A stretch of 64,000 nt of DNA, from the NCBI RefSeq assembly GCF_026241755.1, contig NZ_JAPJDA010000019.1:28415-92414 (forward strand), read 5' to 3'. Source of the stretch: Salinimicrobium profundisediminis (lineage in GTDB: Bacteria > Bacteroidota > Bacteroidia > Flavobacteriales > Flavobacteriaceae). A model generated the notes under the pieces. It saw nothing but the letters and a program-made list of their open reading frames with translations. It had not been told where the DNA came from and did no database searches. The translations under genes were made by a program, and so were the position numbers. Below are positions 1-8,578 of the stretch, piece after piece. Numbering within the stretch: the stretch's first letter is position 1; every line of letters begins with the position of its first letter.

Positions 1-1
1 G

Positions 2-124
2 ACCACGCAACTTGACCGCGAACTCAATGCGCCGTATATCTTCATATCATCTGTAGCGCAGCAAGGTTTGACCCAGCTTAAAGATAAGCTTTGGGAAATG
101 CTGAATAAAGAGGAGTCTGTTTAA
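2..124 (+). CDS. obg: GTPase Obg/CgtA, C-terminal end only (partial)
   Basis: The window opens inside a gene; the last 40 codons and a TAA stop are visible. The peptide contains [13 protein letters not shown] followed by a final helix [10 protein letters not shown]. This matches the end of the G domain of Obg-type GTPases, where an S-S-A/V sequence is the G5 motif contacting guanine. Obg proteins bind the large ribosomal subunit and act in late assembly and stress signalling. Bacteroidetes Obg proteins often end shortly after the G domain, as here. The upstream part, with Walker A and the glycine-rich Obg fold, lies outside the window, so another Era/Obg-type GTPase cannot be excluded. Confidence 0.65.
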   Translation, partial: TTQLDRELNAPYIFISSVAQQGLTQLKDKLWEMLNKEESV

Positions 125-150
125 TTCCTGTTAATGTCTTAGTTTTCAGT

Positions 151-180
151 GGTGTTTTCTTTAATTTTAAGGAAAACACC
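151..180 (+). terminator. Hairpin after the Obg-like gene, terminator-like without a U tract
   Basis: GGTGTTTTC and GAAAACACC form a 9-bp perfect stem around a loop of about 12 bases. It lies 27 bases after the upstream stop codon and ends 3 bases before the ATG at 184. There is no run of T after the stem, so it is a weak candidate for intrinsic termination. It could equally shape the 5' end of the following lipoprotein mRNA. Confidence 0.35.
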
Positions 181-183
181 AGT

Positions 184-705
184 ATGAGACTATTAAAAAT
201 ATGTTGTTTATGCTTCATTATGAGCGGCTGTGGAGGACCACGGGCGGCTTTTGACTACGATGAGCAGACAAACTTTTCCACTTACAATAGTATAAGCATC
301 TATCCGGAAGTGCTTTCGGGTCTAAGTGAGTTAGATGAAGACCGGCTGCTAAATAGCATGGAAAGGGCTTTACAGGAGAGGGATTTATTTGCCTCGACAA
401 CTCCCGACCTATTCCTAAACGTCTATACCGAACAATACCAGGAGCCCAGCCGTAACCGTCTTGGGGTGGGAATAGGTGGTACCGGTGGGAATGTGGGGGT
501 AGGAGTGAGCGGGGGTATACCATTAGGAGGCCCTGAGAGTTTCCTTCAGCTTACTTTTGATCTTATAGACGTTGAACGGGACGAACTGGTTTGGCAAGCT
601 GTTGTTAACAGCAAATTTAATCCCAACTGGAGCCCTGCACAAAGACAACAACAGTTTGATAAAATAGTGGAAGAAGCTTTAGAAGGTTACCCTCCAAAAA
701 GGTGA
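184..705 (+). CDS. DUF4136-type outer-membrane lipoprotein
   Basis: A 173-residue protein. The N-terminus MRLLKICCLCFIMSGCGG is a lipoprotein signal with the lipobox cysteine at residue 16, so the mature protein should be anchored in a membrane. The rest resembles the DUF4136 family: an early FDYDEQTNFSTYNS stretch, a central glycine-rich segment around residues 93-118, and a C-terminal LIDVERDELVWQAVV strand followed by a helix with a conserved KIVEEALEGYPP end. The family has no assigned biochemical function. The gene stands alone between the Obg-like gene and a converging operon. The start is supported by the signal peptide. Confidence 0.8.
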   Translation: MRLLKICCLCFIMSGCGGPRAAFDYDEQTNFSTYNSISIYPEVLSGLSELDEDRLLNSMERALQERDLFASTTPDLFLNVYTEQYQEPSRNRLGVGIGGTGGNVGVGVSGGIPLGGPESFLQLTFDLIDVERDELVWQAVVNSKFNPNWSPAQRQQQFDKIVEEALEGYPPKR

Positions 706-833
706 TTTTGGACTCATTTTTTTTGGGAGTAAAATTTCTTCGGGTTAATGCCATGAAGCATTTGGAATAAATATATTTTCTAATTCTATAGATATTTATT
801 CAATAGAAAGTTTTGTATATATCCTTTCAGAAT

Positions 834-860
834 AAAAAAGGCCCCGATTTCTCGGGGCCC
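834..860 (-). terminator. Intrinsic terminator of the adhesin-porP-ompA operon
   Basis: On the minus strand GGCCCCGA, a 4-base loop and TCGGGGCC form an 8-bp GC-rich stem followed by six T residues (834-839 on the plus strand are A). It lies 30-55 bases beyond the stop codon of the OmpA-family gene and fits a strong Rho-independent terminator. Confidence 0.9.
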
Positions 861-889
861 TTCTTTTTGGCTGGTTAGTTAATTGTAGC

Positions 890-2578
890 CTAGTTTTGGT
901 CGTCATCGGCTGCTTCAGGCTGATCTTGCAGGTAAGGAGTACTTCCTGTAATTTCAGTGAATTCACTTCGTCTATTGCGGGCATATTCAGCAGCAGTACA
1001 CATATTAGGTCTTGTACAGTCATTCAATGGTACTTCTTCACCATATCCTTTTGGCACTAACCTATCACGGCTTATTCCCTGAGACACTAGATACTCGAGA
1101 GTAGATTCAGCACGACGCTGAGAAAGATCCATGTTGTATTTATCAGATCCACGGGCATCGGCATGAGATCCAATTTCGATTTTAAGCATTGGATAGTTCT
1201 TCATGATCTCAGCTACGCGGTTAAGAGTAGGTTCAGACTCAGATTTGATGGTTGCTTTATCGAAATCAAAGTAGATGTTTCCAACTCCTGCGATTTGTCT
1301 TCTTCCGGTTTCAGGATTGATCTCCATTTCATCTTTTGGAAGGATTGGAGGTGTGTAATCTTCTCTGGTGAAAGCGTAAAGGTTATCAGACCCTCTTCTG
1401 TTGGAAGCAAGATATCCTTTTTCTTCTCCTTCTTTAAGTACAAAAGCAAAGTCATCAAATTCACTGTTTAGAGAATTTCCAAGGTTTTGAGCCTCTCCAA
1501 AAGTTCCATTTGTTTGTTCACTTTTAAATACATCAAGGTTTCCGTAGCCCATGTGGCCATCAGAAGTAAAATATAGAGTTCCGTCATTAGCAATGTAAGG
1601 GAACTGCTCGCGGTGAGCAGTGTTTACATTTGGCCCCAGGTTTACTGGTTCTCCAAATGTTCCGTCTTCATTAATAGCCACGCTGTAGATGTCAAATGAT
1701 CCCATAGATCCTGGCATATCACTTGCGAAATACAGGGTAGAGCCGTCTTCACTTAAAGTTGGGTGCTCTACAGAATACTGGTCGCTGGTGAAAGGCAAAG
1801 CTTCAATGTTTGTCCACTCGCCATCAACAAGCTCGGCACGGTAGATTCTAATTGTAGCTACAGGTACTTCGGCCCAGTCAACCTTAACCCTTCTTGAGTT
1901 AGTACGGTCAAAGTACATGGTTTTTCCATCGGTAGAAAAAGCAGCTGAACTTTCGTGAGTGTCGGTATTAATCTTGTCGTTGAACAAAGCGATGTTGCTA
2001 AGGTTACCTTCATCATCAATATCGGCTACGTAAAGGTCAAGATAAGGTTTCTTGTTCCATGCGTAAATAGGACGATCCTGATTGCGGGTAGAAGCAAAAA
2101 CGATACGGTCACCCATAAAGGTAATTCCGAAGTCTGAAGAAGCTGCATTCTGCATTACCTGGTTTGTAGTGTAGGTATGAGATACAGCAGTATCAAGCTT
2201 TGCAGTCCACTCTTCAAAATCTACCGTACTGTTGTAGTACTGGCTAAAGTATTTGTCGGCTTCTTCGTCCTGTCCTGTAGCACGTAGTGAATGCGCAAAC
2301 CTGAAAGAATATTCGGGTGCAACGCTACCGTCGTTGTACTTCAGAAAAAGGCTGCGGTAAGTTTCGGCCGCATTACCCATTCTGTTTGTATAGAAATAGG
2401 AGTCTCCTAATTTCTGAAGGACTTCCTGATCCTTATCCTGAACTAACCGGAATTCTTCAGAAGCGTCCATATAGGCTCTCTGGTTAAATAAACGGTTAGC
2501 TTTCTTTATCTGAGAACTCTGGGCCACGGCCGAGAATCCAATAAGGACAGCTAAAAGTGTGGTATAAAGTTTTTTCAT
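890..2578 (-). CDS. OmpA-family protein with TPR and PD40 repeats
   Basis: A 562-residue exported protein. Residues 1-20 form a signal peptide ending in VAQ. Residues 23-120 look like TPR helices. Four PD40/WD40-like strands lie near 205-225, 268-290, 320-343 and 375-396, for example SEDGSTLYFASDMPG and NDGTLYFTSDG. Residues 434-543 form an OmpA-like peptidoglycan-binding domain with YFDFDKATIK, the SHADARGSDKYN core and NRRSEF. Such proteins anchor outer-membrane machinery to the cell wall. They commonly follow PorP/SprF genes, as here with a 12-bp gap, in loci for surface adhesins exported by the type IX system. The exact partner is inferred from position. A terminator follows the gene. Confidence 0.9.
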   Translation of the reverse strand: MKKLYTTLLAVLIGFSAVAQSSQIKKANRLFNQRAYMDASEEFRLVQDKDQEVLQKLGDSYFYTNRMGNAAETYRSLFLKYNDGSVAPEYSFRFAHSLRATGQDEEADKYFSQYYNSTVDFEEWTAKLDTAVSHTYTTNQVMQNAASSDFGITFMGDRIVFASTRNQDRPIYAWNKKPYLDLYVADIDDEGNLSNIALFNDKINTDTHESSAAFSTDGKTMYFDRTNSRRVKVDWAEVPVATIRIYRAELVDGEWTNIEALPFTSDQYSVEHPTLSEDGSTLYFASDMPGSMGSFDIYSVAINEDGTFGEPVNLGPNVNTAHREQFPYIANDGTLYFTSDGHMGYGNLDVFKSEQTNGTFGEAQNLGNSLNSEFDDFAFVLKEGEEKGYLASNRRGSDNLYAFTREDYTPPILPKDEMEINPETGRRQIAGVGNIYFDFDKATIKSESEPTLNRVAEIMKNYPMLKIEIGSHADARGSDKYNMDLSQRRAESTLEYLVSQGISRDRLVPKGYGEEVPLNDCTRPNMCTAAEYARNRRSEFTEITGSTPYLQDQPEAADDDQN

Positions 2579-2590
2579 GTTTCTTAGGTT

Positions 2591-3553
2591 TTAGAAGAAT
2601 CTTGGGGATACGTTGTAACCTTTTGAAAGGCCAAGGAGGTCAAGGTCAAAAAGTACCATGATTTCATGTGTGCCATCATTAAAGTCACTTAGGTTTCCTG
2701 TTGTATAGTCATAGGCGTAACCTATTCTAAGTTCAGGAGTAACTCTAAAGTTCACCAATCCACTTACTGTTTCATCAAAACGGTAAGCTACACCTGCTTC
2801 AAAACGGTTGTAAAGAAGCACGTTTGCTGTAATGTCAACAGAAAGAGGAGCTCCTTCTACTGCACGGGCCATAAAGGCCGGTTTAAGCTTTAGGTTTTGG
2901 TTAAGGTCGAATACATACCCCCCGGTAAGGAAGTAATGGATATTTTCCTCTCCCAAACGAGCCAGTCCTGTTTCGTTTTCAAGGTGTTTTGATGTGAAAA
3001 GGTTTGGAGCCGATAGACCTACATAGTATTTATCACCAAACCAGTAAGCACCAACACCAAAGTTTGGAAATGCTTCACTAACGTTTTGAGCGGCAGGATC
3101 AACCTGTTCGTTATTCCCGGTTTCAAGAGCAGTGAGGTTTGCGTCAAAGAAAGTAACCCCTGCTTTCACCCCAAAAGATAATTTTGAAGTTTCTGATACC
3201 GGAAGGACATAAGCCACATCGGCATAAAGGTTGTTTTCTTTAACAATATCTCCAATCTCGTCGTGGACTATGGAGATACCTGCTTCAATCCTTTCGCTAA
3301 GCCCGGTGTGGGCAAAGAAATTGGCAGTTTCAGGAGCTCCGTCCATTCCGGCCCATTGGTTTCTGTAAACGCCACCAACGTTTAGCATTCCCAGGTCATC
3401 TAATGCATAAGCAGGATTTATCACGCTCATGTTATACATATACTGGGTATACATGGGATCTTGTTGTGCATTACCCTTTAGTGAAAAAAGGGCAATGCAA
3501 ACAACTGTAAAAATTTTTATAAAAGAATTTCTCATTTGTTTCGAATATTTCAA
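2591..3553 (-). CDS. PorP/SprF-family type IX secretion system outer-membrane protein
   Basis: A 320-residue protein with an N-terminal signal ending in GNAQQ. The downstream methionine at 3535 is an equally good start. The mature N-terminus, QQDPMYTQYMYNMSVINPAYAL, is the hallmark of the PorP/SprF family (TIGR03519). These proteins form beta-barrels that attach to large T9SS-exported surface proteins. The rest alternates hydrophobic strands and turns and ends in an aromatic residue (SPRFF), typical for outer-membrane barrels. It sits 2 bases after a very large protein with a gliding-type C-terminal domain and 12 bases before an OmpA-family gene. By analogy with sprB-sprF it probably secures that adhesin at the surface. 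Confidence 0.92.
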   Translation of the reverse strand: MKYSKQMRNSFIKIFTVVCIALFSLKGNAQQDPMYTQYMYNMSVINPAYALDDLGMLNVGGVYRNQWAGMDGAPETANFFAHTGLSERIEAGISIVHDEIGDIVKENNLYADVAYVLPVSETSKLSFGVKAGVTFFDANLTALETGNNEQVDPAAQNVSEAFPNFGVGAYWFGDKYYVGLSAPNLFTSKHLENETGLARLGEENIHYFLTGGYVFDLNQNLKLKPAFMARAVEGAPLSVDITANVLLYNRFEAGVAYRFDETVSGLVNFRVTPELRIGYAYDYTTGNLSDFNDGTHEIMVLFDLDLLGLSKGYNVSPRFF

Positions 3554-3555
3554 AA

Positions 3556-6500
3556 TTATCTGCTTAAGTACACTCTACCTTGAATAGGAGCGGTCTGTCC
3601 GTCGTTATAGTTTAGGATATAGAAGTAAACTCCTACTGGAAGTACTCCGCTTCCGAATGATCCTTCCGAAGAAGTGCCATCCCATCCCTGAGATTTTCCA
3701 ACCTGGCCTTTATATACAGGCTCACCCCATCTATTGTAGATCTCCATCATGTGATTTGGATATTCCGAAGAAATGTTCTGAATTACAAACCTGTCATTAA
3801 TGGCATCACCGTTTGGAGAGAATATTTCAGGAATAACAATCTCGCAATTGGATAGATTTACCTGTACAGGAGTTCTTGTAGAACTTTCGCATCCAGTAGT
3901 TGCATCAACGGCAGCGGCGAATAAAGTTGTGCCGTTTTGCAGCGGAGTGGATGGAGATACAGTTTCTGAACCTGTAGCGGTAGTGTACCATACAAGATCT
4001 CCGTTAGCAATAACGCTACCTTCAAGGTCACCTACTGTCAAATCCTGACCGGCGCATAGTTGTTCTGGTTCAGTTACCAAAGATGGTGCGTCTACATCAT
4101 TTAAAGTTACAGTTACGGCAGTAGCATCAGATACACAACCAGTAGTGTTTGTTTGTGTAACATAGTATGTTTTTGCAGTAAGCACTTGTGTAGCATCTAC
4201 CTCTGTTTGAAGTGTTTCATCAGAATAAACAGTAAACACTGCGTCGGCTTCACCAGAAATTTCAAGATCGGCTACAGTCGCATTGCTGGCAGCGCAACCA
4301 TCAAATGGAGTCACTGTTGGGGCGGCTGGAGTGTTTTCTCCGTTACATTCTGGTTCTTGAGTTCCAACAATTACAGTCACTGTAGCTGAAGCAGAACATC
4401 CGTTGTCGCTAGTTACAGTATAAGTATATACGCCTTCTGCATCGGTTGCAGGATCAAAAGTTGCATCAACTTCGTCACCATCAAAAGTCCAGGTTCCACC
4501 AGTTTCAGGTGTTCCTCCAAGTTCGGCAAAAAGGTCTACTGTTTCTGTTGCATCTTCTTCAAGATTTACAGTAGCATTTTGTCCGGCGTCAGGGTTTTCA
4601 AGAACTGTAACCGTAAGTACGGCAGAATCTGTACACTGCCCGGTTCCTACTGTGTAAGTAGTGGTGAAGTCTCCAAATTTGCTGTTGATATTGTAATCAT
4701 CTATGATTTCCTGAATGGTTGGGTTAAAGCTTCCATTTGTATCCACTCCTGATTCAAGAAGGCTTATATAAAGATTTCTTACACCTGCATTGGAGAGATT
4801 TTCTACTTCAGAATTACAAACTTCTACTGAGTTGTCTGCTCCTGCATTGGCAGTGTTAGCAGTTACATTAACAGTAAAGGTAGTAGAAGCACTTCCTTCT
4901 ATACAACTTTCAGTATCACCTTCTTCAACGGTGTAAGTGATGGTGAAAGCACCTTCTTCAGATACGTCCAACATACCATCAGTAATTACTCCTGAAGCAT
5001 CAGAGAAAGTTCCGCCTAAAGTGTTGTCATTGTTAAGGAAATCAAACAGGTTAAGGGTTCCTTCGGCAGTACAGGTTGTAATATCATTAATGTCACCTGT
5101 ACTTGCAGGTTCAGTAGGTACTATTGTTACCGTTAGTTCTACTGAGTCGGTACACTCTCCATTGGTAAGGGTGTAGGTTGTTGTGAAATCACCTAATCCA
5201 TCTTCATCAGCCTGGTACATAGCTGAAATCTCAGCTGGAGTTGGGCTAAAAGTTCCATCTACGGATACTCCTGCATCCAAAAGTCCGAGGTAGAATTTCC
5301 TTATTTCGTCGATACTTGGGAAAGTAGTTTGTACATCAGTTTCACAAACATCTGCTGAACTGTCTGTTCCGGCATCTACAATACCTGTGCAAGGATCAGT
5401 TGATACTGTAACAGTAACAGTAGCTGAATCCATACAACCTTCATAGCCCACAGTGTAAGTAAAAGTTCCTGGTTCGTCTGTAGCTGGATCAAAAGTTCCG
5501 TCTCCGTTACTCCAGGTTCCACCTTGCTGTGCGTTTTCCCCTAAATATTCAAATAGGGTAACTTCATCGTCTTCTGTAGTTAAAGTAACAGTAGCGTCAT
5601 CACCGGCAAAAGCTTCAGCGACTACATTTACTGTTAACTCATACGTTTGTGCGTCAGGGGCGGTGTAAACAGTGGTGAATTCTCCTAGTTTGTCAGCATC
5701 AGCCTGATACATTTCAGAAATTTGCCTTGGTGTCGGATTAAAAGTACCATTTGTTGCGACACCTGTAGGAAGAAGTCTAAGATAGAATTTCCTTATTTCA
5801 TCATAGCTTGGGAAGAAAGTATCAACATCTCCTGCACAAACTATAGCATACCCACTACCCGGCGTTGTTGGATCTGTTGGGTCGTTTACAATTACGGTTA
5901 CGGTTGCAGAATCCATACAGGTTTCATATCCTACTGTATAAGTAAAAGTTCCAGCTTCGTCTGTGGCTGGATCAAAAGTTCCATTTCCGTTACTCCAGGT
6001 TCCACCTCTAAGTGCATTTTCGCCTAAGTAAGTAAATAAATCTACTGGCTCATCATCTGTAGTAAGAGTTATGGTAGCATCATCTCCTGCTTCAGCTTCA
6101 GTTACAACATTAATGGTGAGTTCATAAGATTCACCATTTACTGTGTAAGTAGTTGTAAACTCTCCCAAACCATCTTCATCTGCCTGGTAAATATCAGCCA
6201 TTTGAGCAGGAGTAGGATTAAAGGATCCATTTGTTGCTACACCAGAAGGGAGTAATCTTAAATAGTATTTTCTGATTTCGTCCACACTTGGGAAAAAGGT
6301 TTGTACATCTCTAAGACATACCACACTAACTCCAGGGGAGACTACAGAATCTGTAGTTAGGGTAACAACTACAGAAGCAGAATCTGTACAGCCGTCTGTG
6401 CCTACAATATAGGTGTAAGTTCCTGCTGCATCTGTGGCAGGATTAAAAGTTCCATTACCAGAACTCCATGTTCCTTCTGTTTGTGCATTTTCTCCCAATA

Positions 6501-8223
6501 AAGTGAATAGATCTACCGGAGCATCATCAGGGCTTAACGTAATAGTGTTATCATTTCCTGCATTTGCATCCTCAATAACGGTAATGGATATTGCAGCTGT
6601 ATCTTCACATTCTCCTTCACCTACAGTATAAGTACCGGTAATAATAACTGGCTCAGTGAGTGGATTGCCGGGAAATATGAATTGTTGTAGTCCACTAAAA
6701 TCTCCTTCAAATGTTCCATCAAGATCTCTATCTCCAAGCCATTCTGCAAGTACTTCCATACCTGCTGTTGGATCTGGATTTTGTGACTCTGGATCTTGAG
6801 CATTTATAATTTGCTGTACAAGAGCTTCAATTTCAGTACGGCAGAAGGTCTCATTCACATCTTCACCTGCATTAGCCTCACAAGGGGCTACTGTAATAGT
6901 GAATATTGCAGAATCTTCTCCCGAAATACATCCTGAAGTTTCATCTACTGTATAGGTCACAGTGTAAACACCAGCACCTGTCTGGGATGGGTCAAATAGT
7001 CCATCAGGATACCCTTCAAATGTTCCAAAAGTTTGTGCTTCTGAAGTAAGGAAGGAGTACAAATTCTGTGTTTCATCATCAATTGCGAACTCCAAAGAGA
7101 CATCCTGTCCCGCATTAGCTTCTTCTGAAGCTATAACAGATATTGTAAGGTCTACCTGGTCACAACCTACAGTGTAAGTGGTGGTAAAATCTCCCAGCCC
7201 GTCGTTATCATTTTGGTATTGAGTTGCCATTTGAGCGGGAGTAGGATTGAATGTTCCGTTTGTAGGAACTTCTTCGCCTAATAAGCTTAAATAGTAGTTT
7301 TCAATGGCATCAACACTTGGGAAAGTTTCCTGAACATCAAGTTCGCAAACTATTCCAGGGCCTGTAGTCTCAAGTTCTACAGCTGGTGTTACAGTTACAG
7401 TAACAGCTAATCGATCAAAACTTTCACAAGTACTTCCTACCGAAGATACATAGTAAGTGCGGCCATCTACTAATTCAGCAGTAGAGGCTAATCTTGTTCC
7501 TCCTGCGGTATAGTATCTATTGTTGCCGGTGGCGACAATATCTGCAAGAGTAGGATTGTTTATTGCGCAAAACTCTTGTGCTTCATCACCTGTTGGAGCT
7601 GGTTCGTTAGATAAAATTATCTCAACACTGTTTAAACTGGAAATACAACCATCAGGTCCTTCCTGCCCTACCCAGTAAGTAGTTCCATTTACAAGCTCAG
7701 TACTCTGAGTTAATACCTCTTCCTGAAAAGCATCAGCATACCATATAATTTTACCGCTATTATCTGCACTGGTTCGAATGTCTGCTAAAGTTAAATTAGA
7801 ATCGTTAACATCCTCAACACAAAAATTTAGCTGAGGTAGAGAAGAACCAGGATCAGCTTGTCTCATGGTGTTTTCATAGATTCCTAAGATTCTAGGAGCA
7901 CCAAACACTGTTACTGTCACAGCAGGTCTTGTAGAACATTGCCCAGTAGAAGAACCAGCATAAAAAATATTTATACCGTCTGGAATAAATTCATCATTAC
8001 CAAAAGGTTGTGTGGCATCTTCGCTCGCATACCATACCACATCAGATCCTGAAGAAACCTCAAGACTTCCAAAGGTTGGTTCTTCAGTATCGCAAAAACT
8101 TTGCGAACTTAGTTCATCCTCTACAGTAGGACAGCTCTGTCCATACATGTAGGTTCCGGTCATAAAAAATAAGGCAAAAAAGAATAGTGGTATTCTCATT
8201 TTACCCAGAGTAAAAATTTGCAT
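3556..8223 (-). CDS. Giant repetitive adhesin with gliding-motility-type C-terminal domain
   Basis: A 1555-residue secreted protein. A signal peptide covers about residues 9-30, and the second ATG at 8199 could be the real start. Ig-like domains lie at about 34-107, 134-206 and 215-280. Two modules then alternate. Module A (about 60 residues; core FPSxDEIRKxYLxLL and FTTTYT) is at 291-352, 634-695, 795-856, 959-1018 and 1133-1192, with a diverged copy near 459-534. Module B (LFxxLGENA...GGTW...FDPATD) is at about 371-447, 554-622, 711-778, 871-940, 1052-1121 and 1212-1286. Two more Ig-like domains precede residues 1462-1555, which match the TIGR04131 type B sorting domain (IPEIFSPNGDAINDRF, YNRWGEPVY). 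It is probably a surface adhesin exported by T9SS. Its ligand is unknown. Confidence 0.9.
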   Translation of the reverse strand: MQIFTLGKMRIPLFFFALFFMTGTYMYGQSCPTVEDELSSQSFCDTEEPTFGSLEVSSGSDVVWYASEDATQPFGNDEFIPDGINIFYAGSSTGQCSTRPAVTVTVFGAPRILGIYENTMRQADPGSSLPQLNFCVEDVNDSNLTLADIRTSADNSGKIIWYADAFQEEVLTQSTELVNGTTYWVGQEGPDGCISSLNSVEIILSNEPAPTGDEAQEFCAINNPTLADIVATGNNRYYTAGGTRLASTAELVDGRTYYVSSVGSTCESFDRLAVTVTVTPAVELETTGPGIVCELDVQETFPSVDAIENYYLSLLGEEVPTNGTFNPTPAQMATQYQNDNDGLGDFTTTYTVGCDQVDLTISVIASEEANAGQDVSLEFAIDDETQNLYSFLTSEAQTFGTFEGYPDGLFDPSQTGAGVYTVTYTVDETSGCISGEDSAIFTITVAPCEANAGEDVNETFCRTEIEALVQQIINAQDPESQNPDPTAGMEVLAEWLGDRDLDGTFEGDFSGLQQFIFPGNPLTEPVIITGTYTVGEGECEDTAAISITVIEDANAGNDNTITLSPDDAPVDLFTLLGENAQTEGTWSSGNGTFNPATDAAGTYTYIVGTDGCTDSASVVVTLTTDSVVSPGVSVVCLRDVQTFFPSVDEIRKYYLRLLPSGVATNGSFNPTPAQMADIYQADEDGLGEFTTTYTVNGESYELTINVVTEAEAGDDATITLTTDDEPVDLFTYLGENALRGGTWSNGNGTFDPATDEAGTFTYTVGYETCMDSATVTVIVNDPTDPTTPGSGYAIVCAGDVDTFFPSYDEIRKFYLRLLPTGVATNGTFNPTPRQISEMYQADADKLGEFTTVYTAPDAQTYELTVNVVAEAFAGDDATVTLTTEDDEVTLFEYLGENAQQGGTWSNGDGTFDPATDEPGTFTYTVGYEGCMDSATVTVTVSTDPCTGIVDAGTDSSADVCETDVQTTFPSIDEIRKFYLGLLDAGVSVDGTFSPTPAEISAMYQADEDGLGDFTTTYTLTNGECTDSVELTVTIVPTEPASTGDINDITTCTAEGTLNLFDFLNNDNTLGGTFSDASGVITDGMLDVSEEGAFTITYTVEEGDTESCIEGSASTTFTVNVTANTANAGADNSVEVCNSEVENLSNAGVRNLYISLLESGVDTNGSFNPTIQEIIDDYNINSKFGDFTTTYTVGTGQCTDSAVLTVTVLENPDAGQNATVNLEEDATETVDLFAELGGTPETGGTWTFDGDEVDATFDPATDAEGVYTYTVTSDNGCSASATVTVIVGTQEPECNGENTPAAPTVTPFDGCAASNATVADLEISGEADAVFTVYSDETLQTEVDATQVLTAKTYYVTQTNTTGCVSDATAVTVTLNDVDAPSLVTEPEQLCAGQDLTVGDLEGSVIANGDLVWYTTATGSETVSPSTPLQNGTTLFAAAVDATTGCESSTRTPVQVNLSNCEIVIPEIFSPNGDAINDRFVIQNISSEYPNHMMEIYNRWGEPVYKGQVGKSQGWDGTSSEGSFGSGVLPVGVYFYILNYNDGQTAPIQGRVYLSR

Positions 8224-8271
8224 AGGCTTTAAGTGTTAAATTTAATCAATTGCATTTTAGGATTTATAGTT

Positions 8272-8300
8272 CAAATATAAAGTAAACATTCATTTTAAAA
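8272..8300 (-). promoter_or_regulatory. Candidate promoter of the adhesin operon
   Basis: The minus strand reads TATATTTG at 8279-8272, an exact match to the Bacteroidetes -7 consensus TAnnTTTG. A TTTTA stretch at about -33 (8296-8300) is a weak upstream element. The expected start site would give a leader of roughly 40 bases before the ATG at 8223. Confidence 0.5.
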
Positions 8301-8556
8301 CTTAAACTCCTGTTAAGGGAAAAGTCTAAAGAGAATGTAGCCGAAACTACTATATATTGCTGAGGTAGGGGAGGTTAAAAGTACGACTTTTTCGTTAATA
8401 AAATTTTTTTAGGAGTTTTTTTACATCTAATAAGTTAAAAGTGTTTTTCGTCCATATAAATTAACTCACAGTTGGACATAAGAATTCACTTTTTGTTACA
8501 GATTTTCAGAAGTTTTTTTTGCAATACTTCACAGGCAGTCTTTCTTCCTATTCTTT

Positions 8557-8564
8557 TATATTTA
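8557..8564 (+). promoter_or_regulatory. Candidate -7 box for mpl
   Basis: TATATTTA matches TAnnTTTG at all fixed positions except the last. It lies 14 bases before the ATG at 8579 and downstream of a possible TTG start at 8519, which argues that translation begins at 8579. No clear TTG -33 element was found. Confidence 0.4.
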
Positions 8565-8578
8565 CTCAAAAATTAATA

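Larger units (their letters stand above)
8224..8578. other. Divergent intergenic region between the adhesin operon and mpl
   Basis: A 355-bp AT-rich gap between two divergent transcription units. It holds a candidate minus-strand promoter near 8272-8300 and a candidate plus-strand -7 box at 8557-8564. No gene, tRNA or strong hairpin was seen in the middle part. Confidence 0.6.

Noticed and set aside
3556..8223. CRISPR-like or DNA-level repeats in the adhesin gene.
   Set aside because: The similarity follows codons and protein modules, with no constant repeat-spacer pattern; they are domain repeats.
8519..8578. TTG start giving mpl 20 extra residues.
   Set aside because: The family begins at MRLHFIAIGG and a -7 box at 8557-8564 lies inside the extension.
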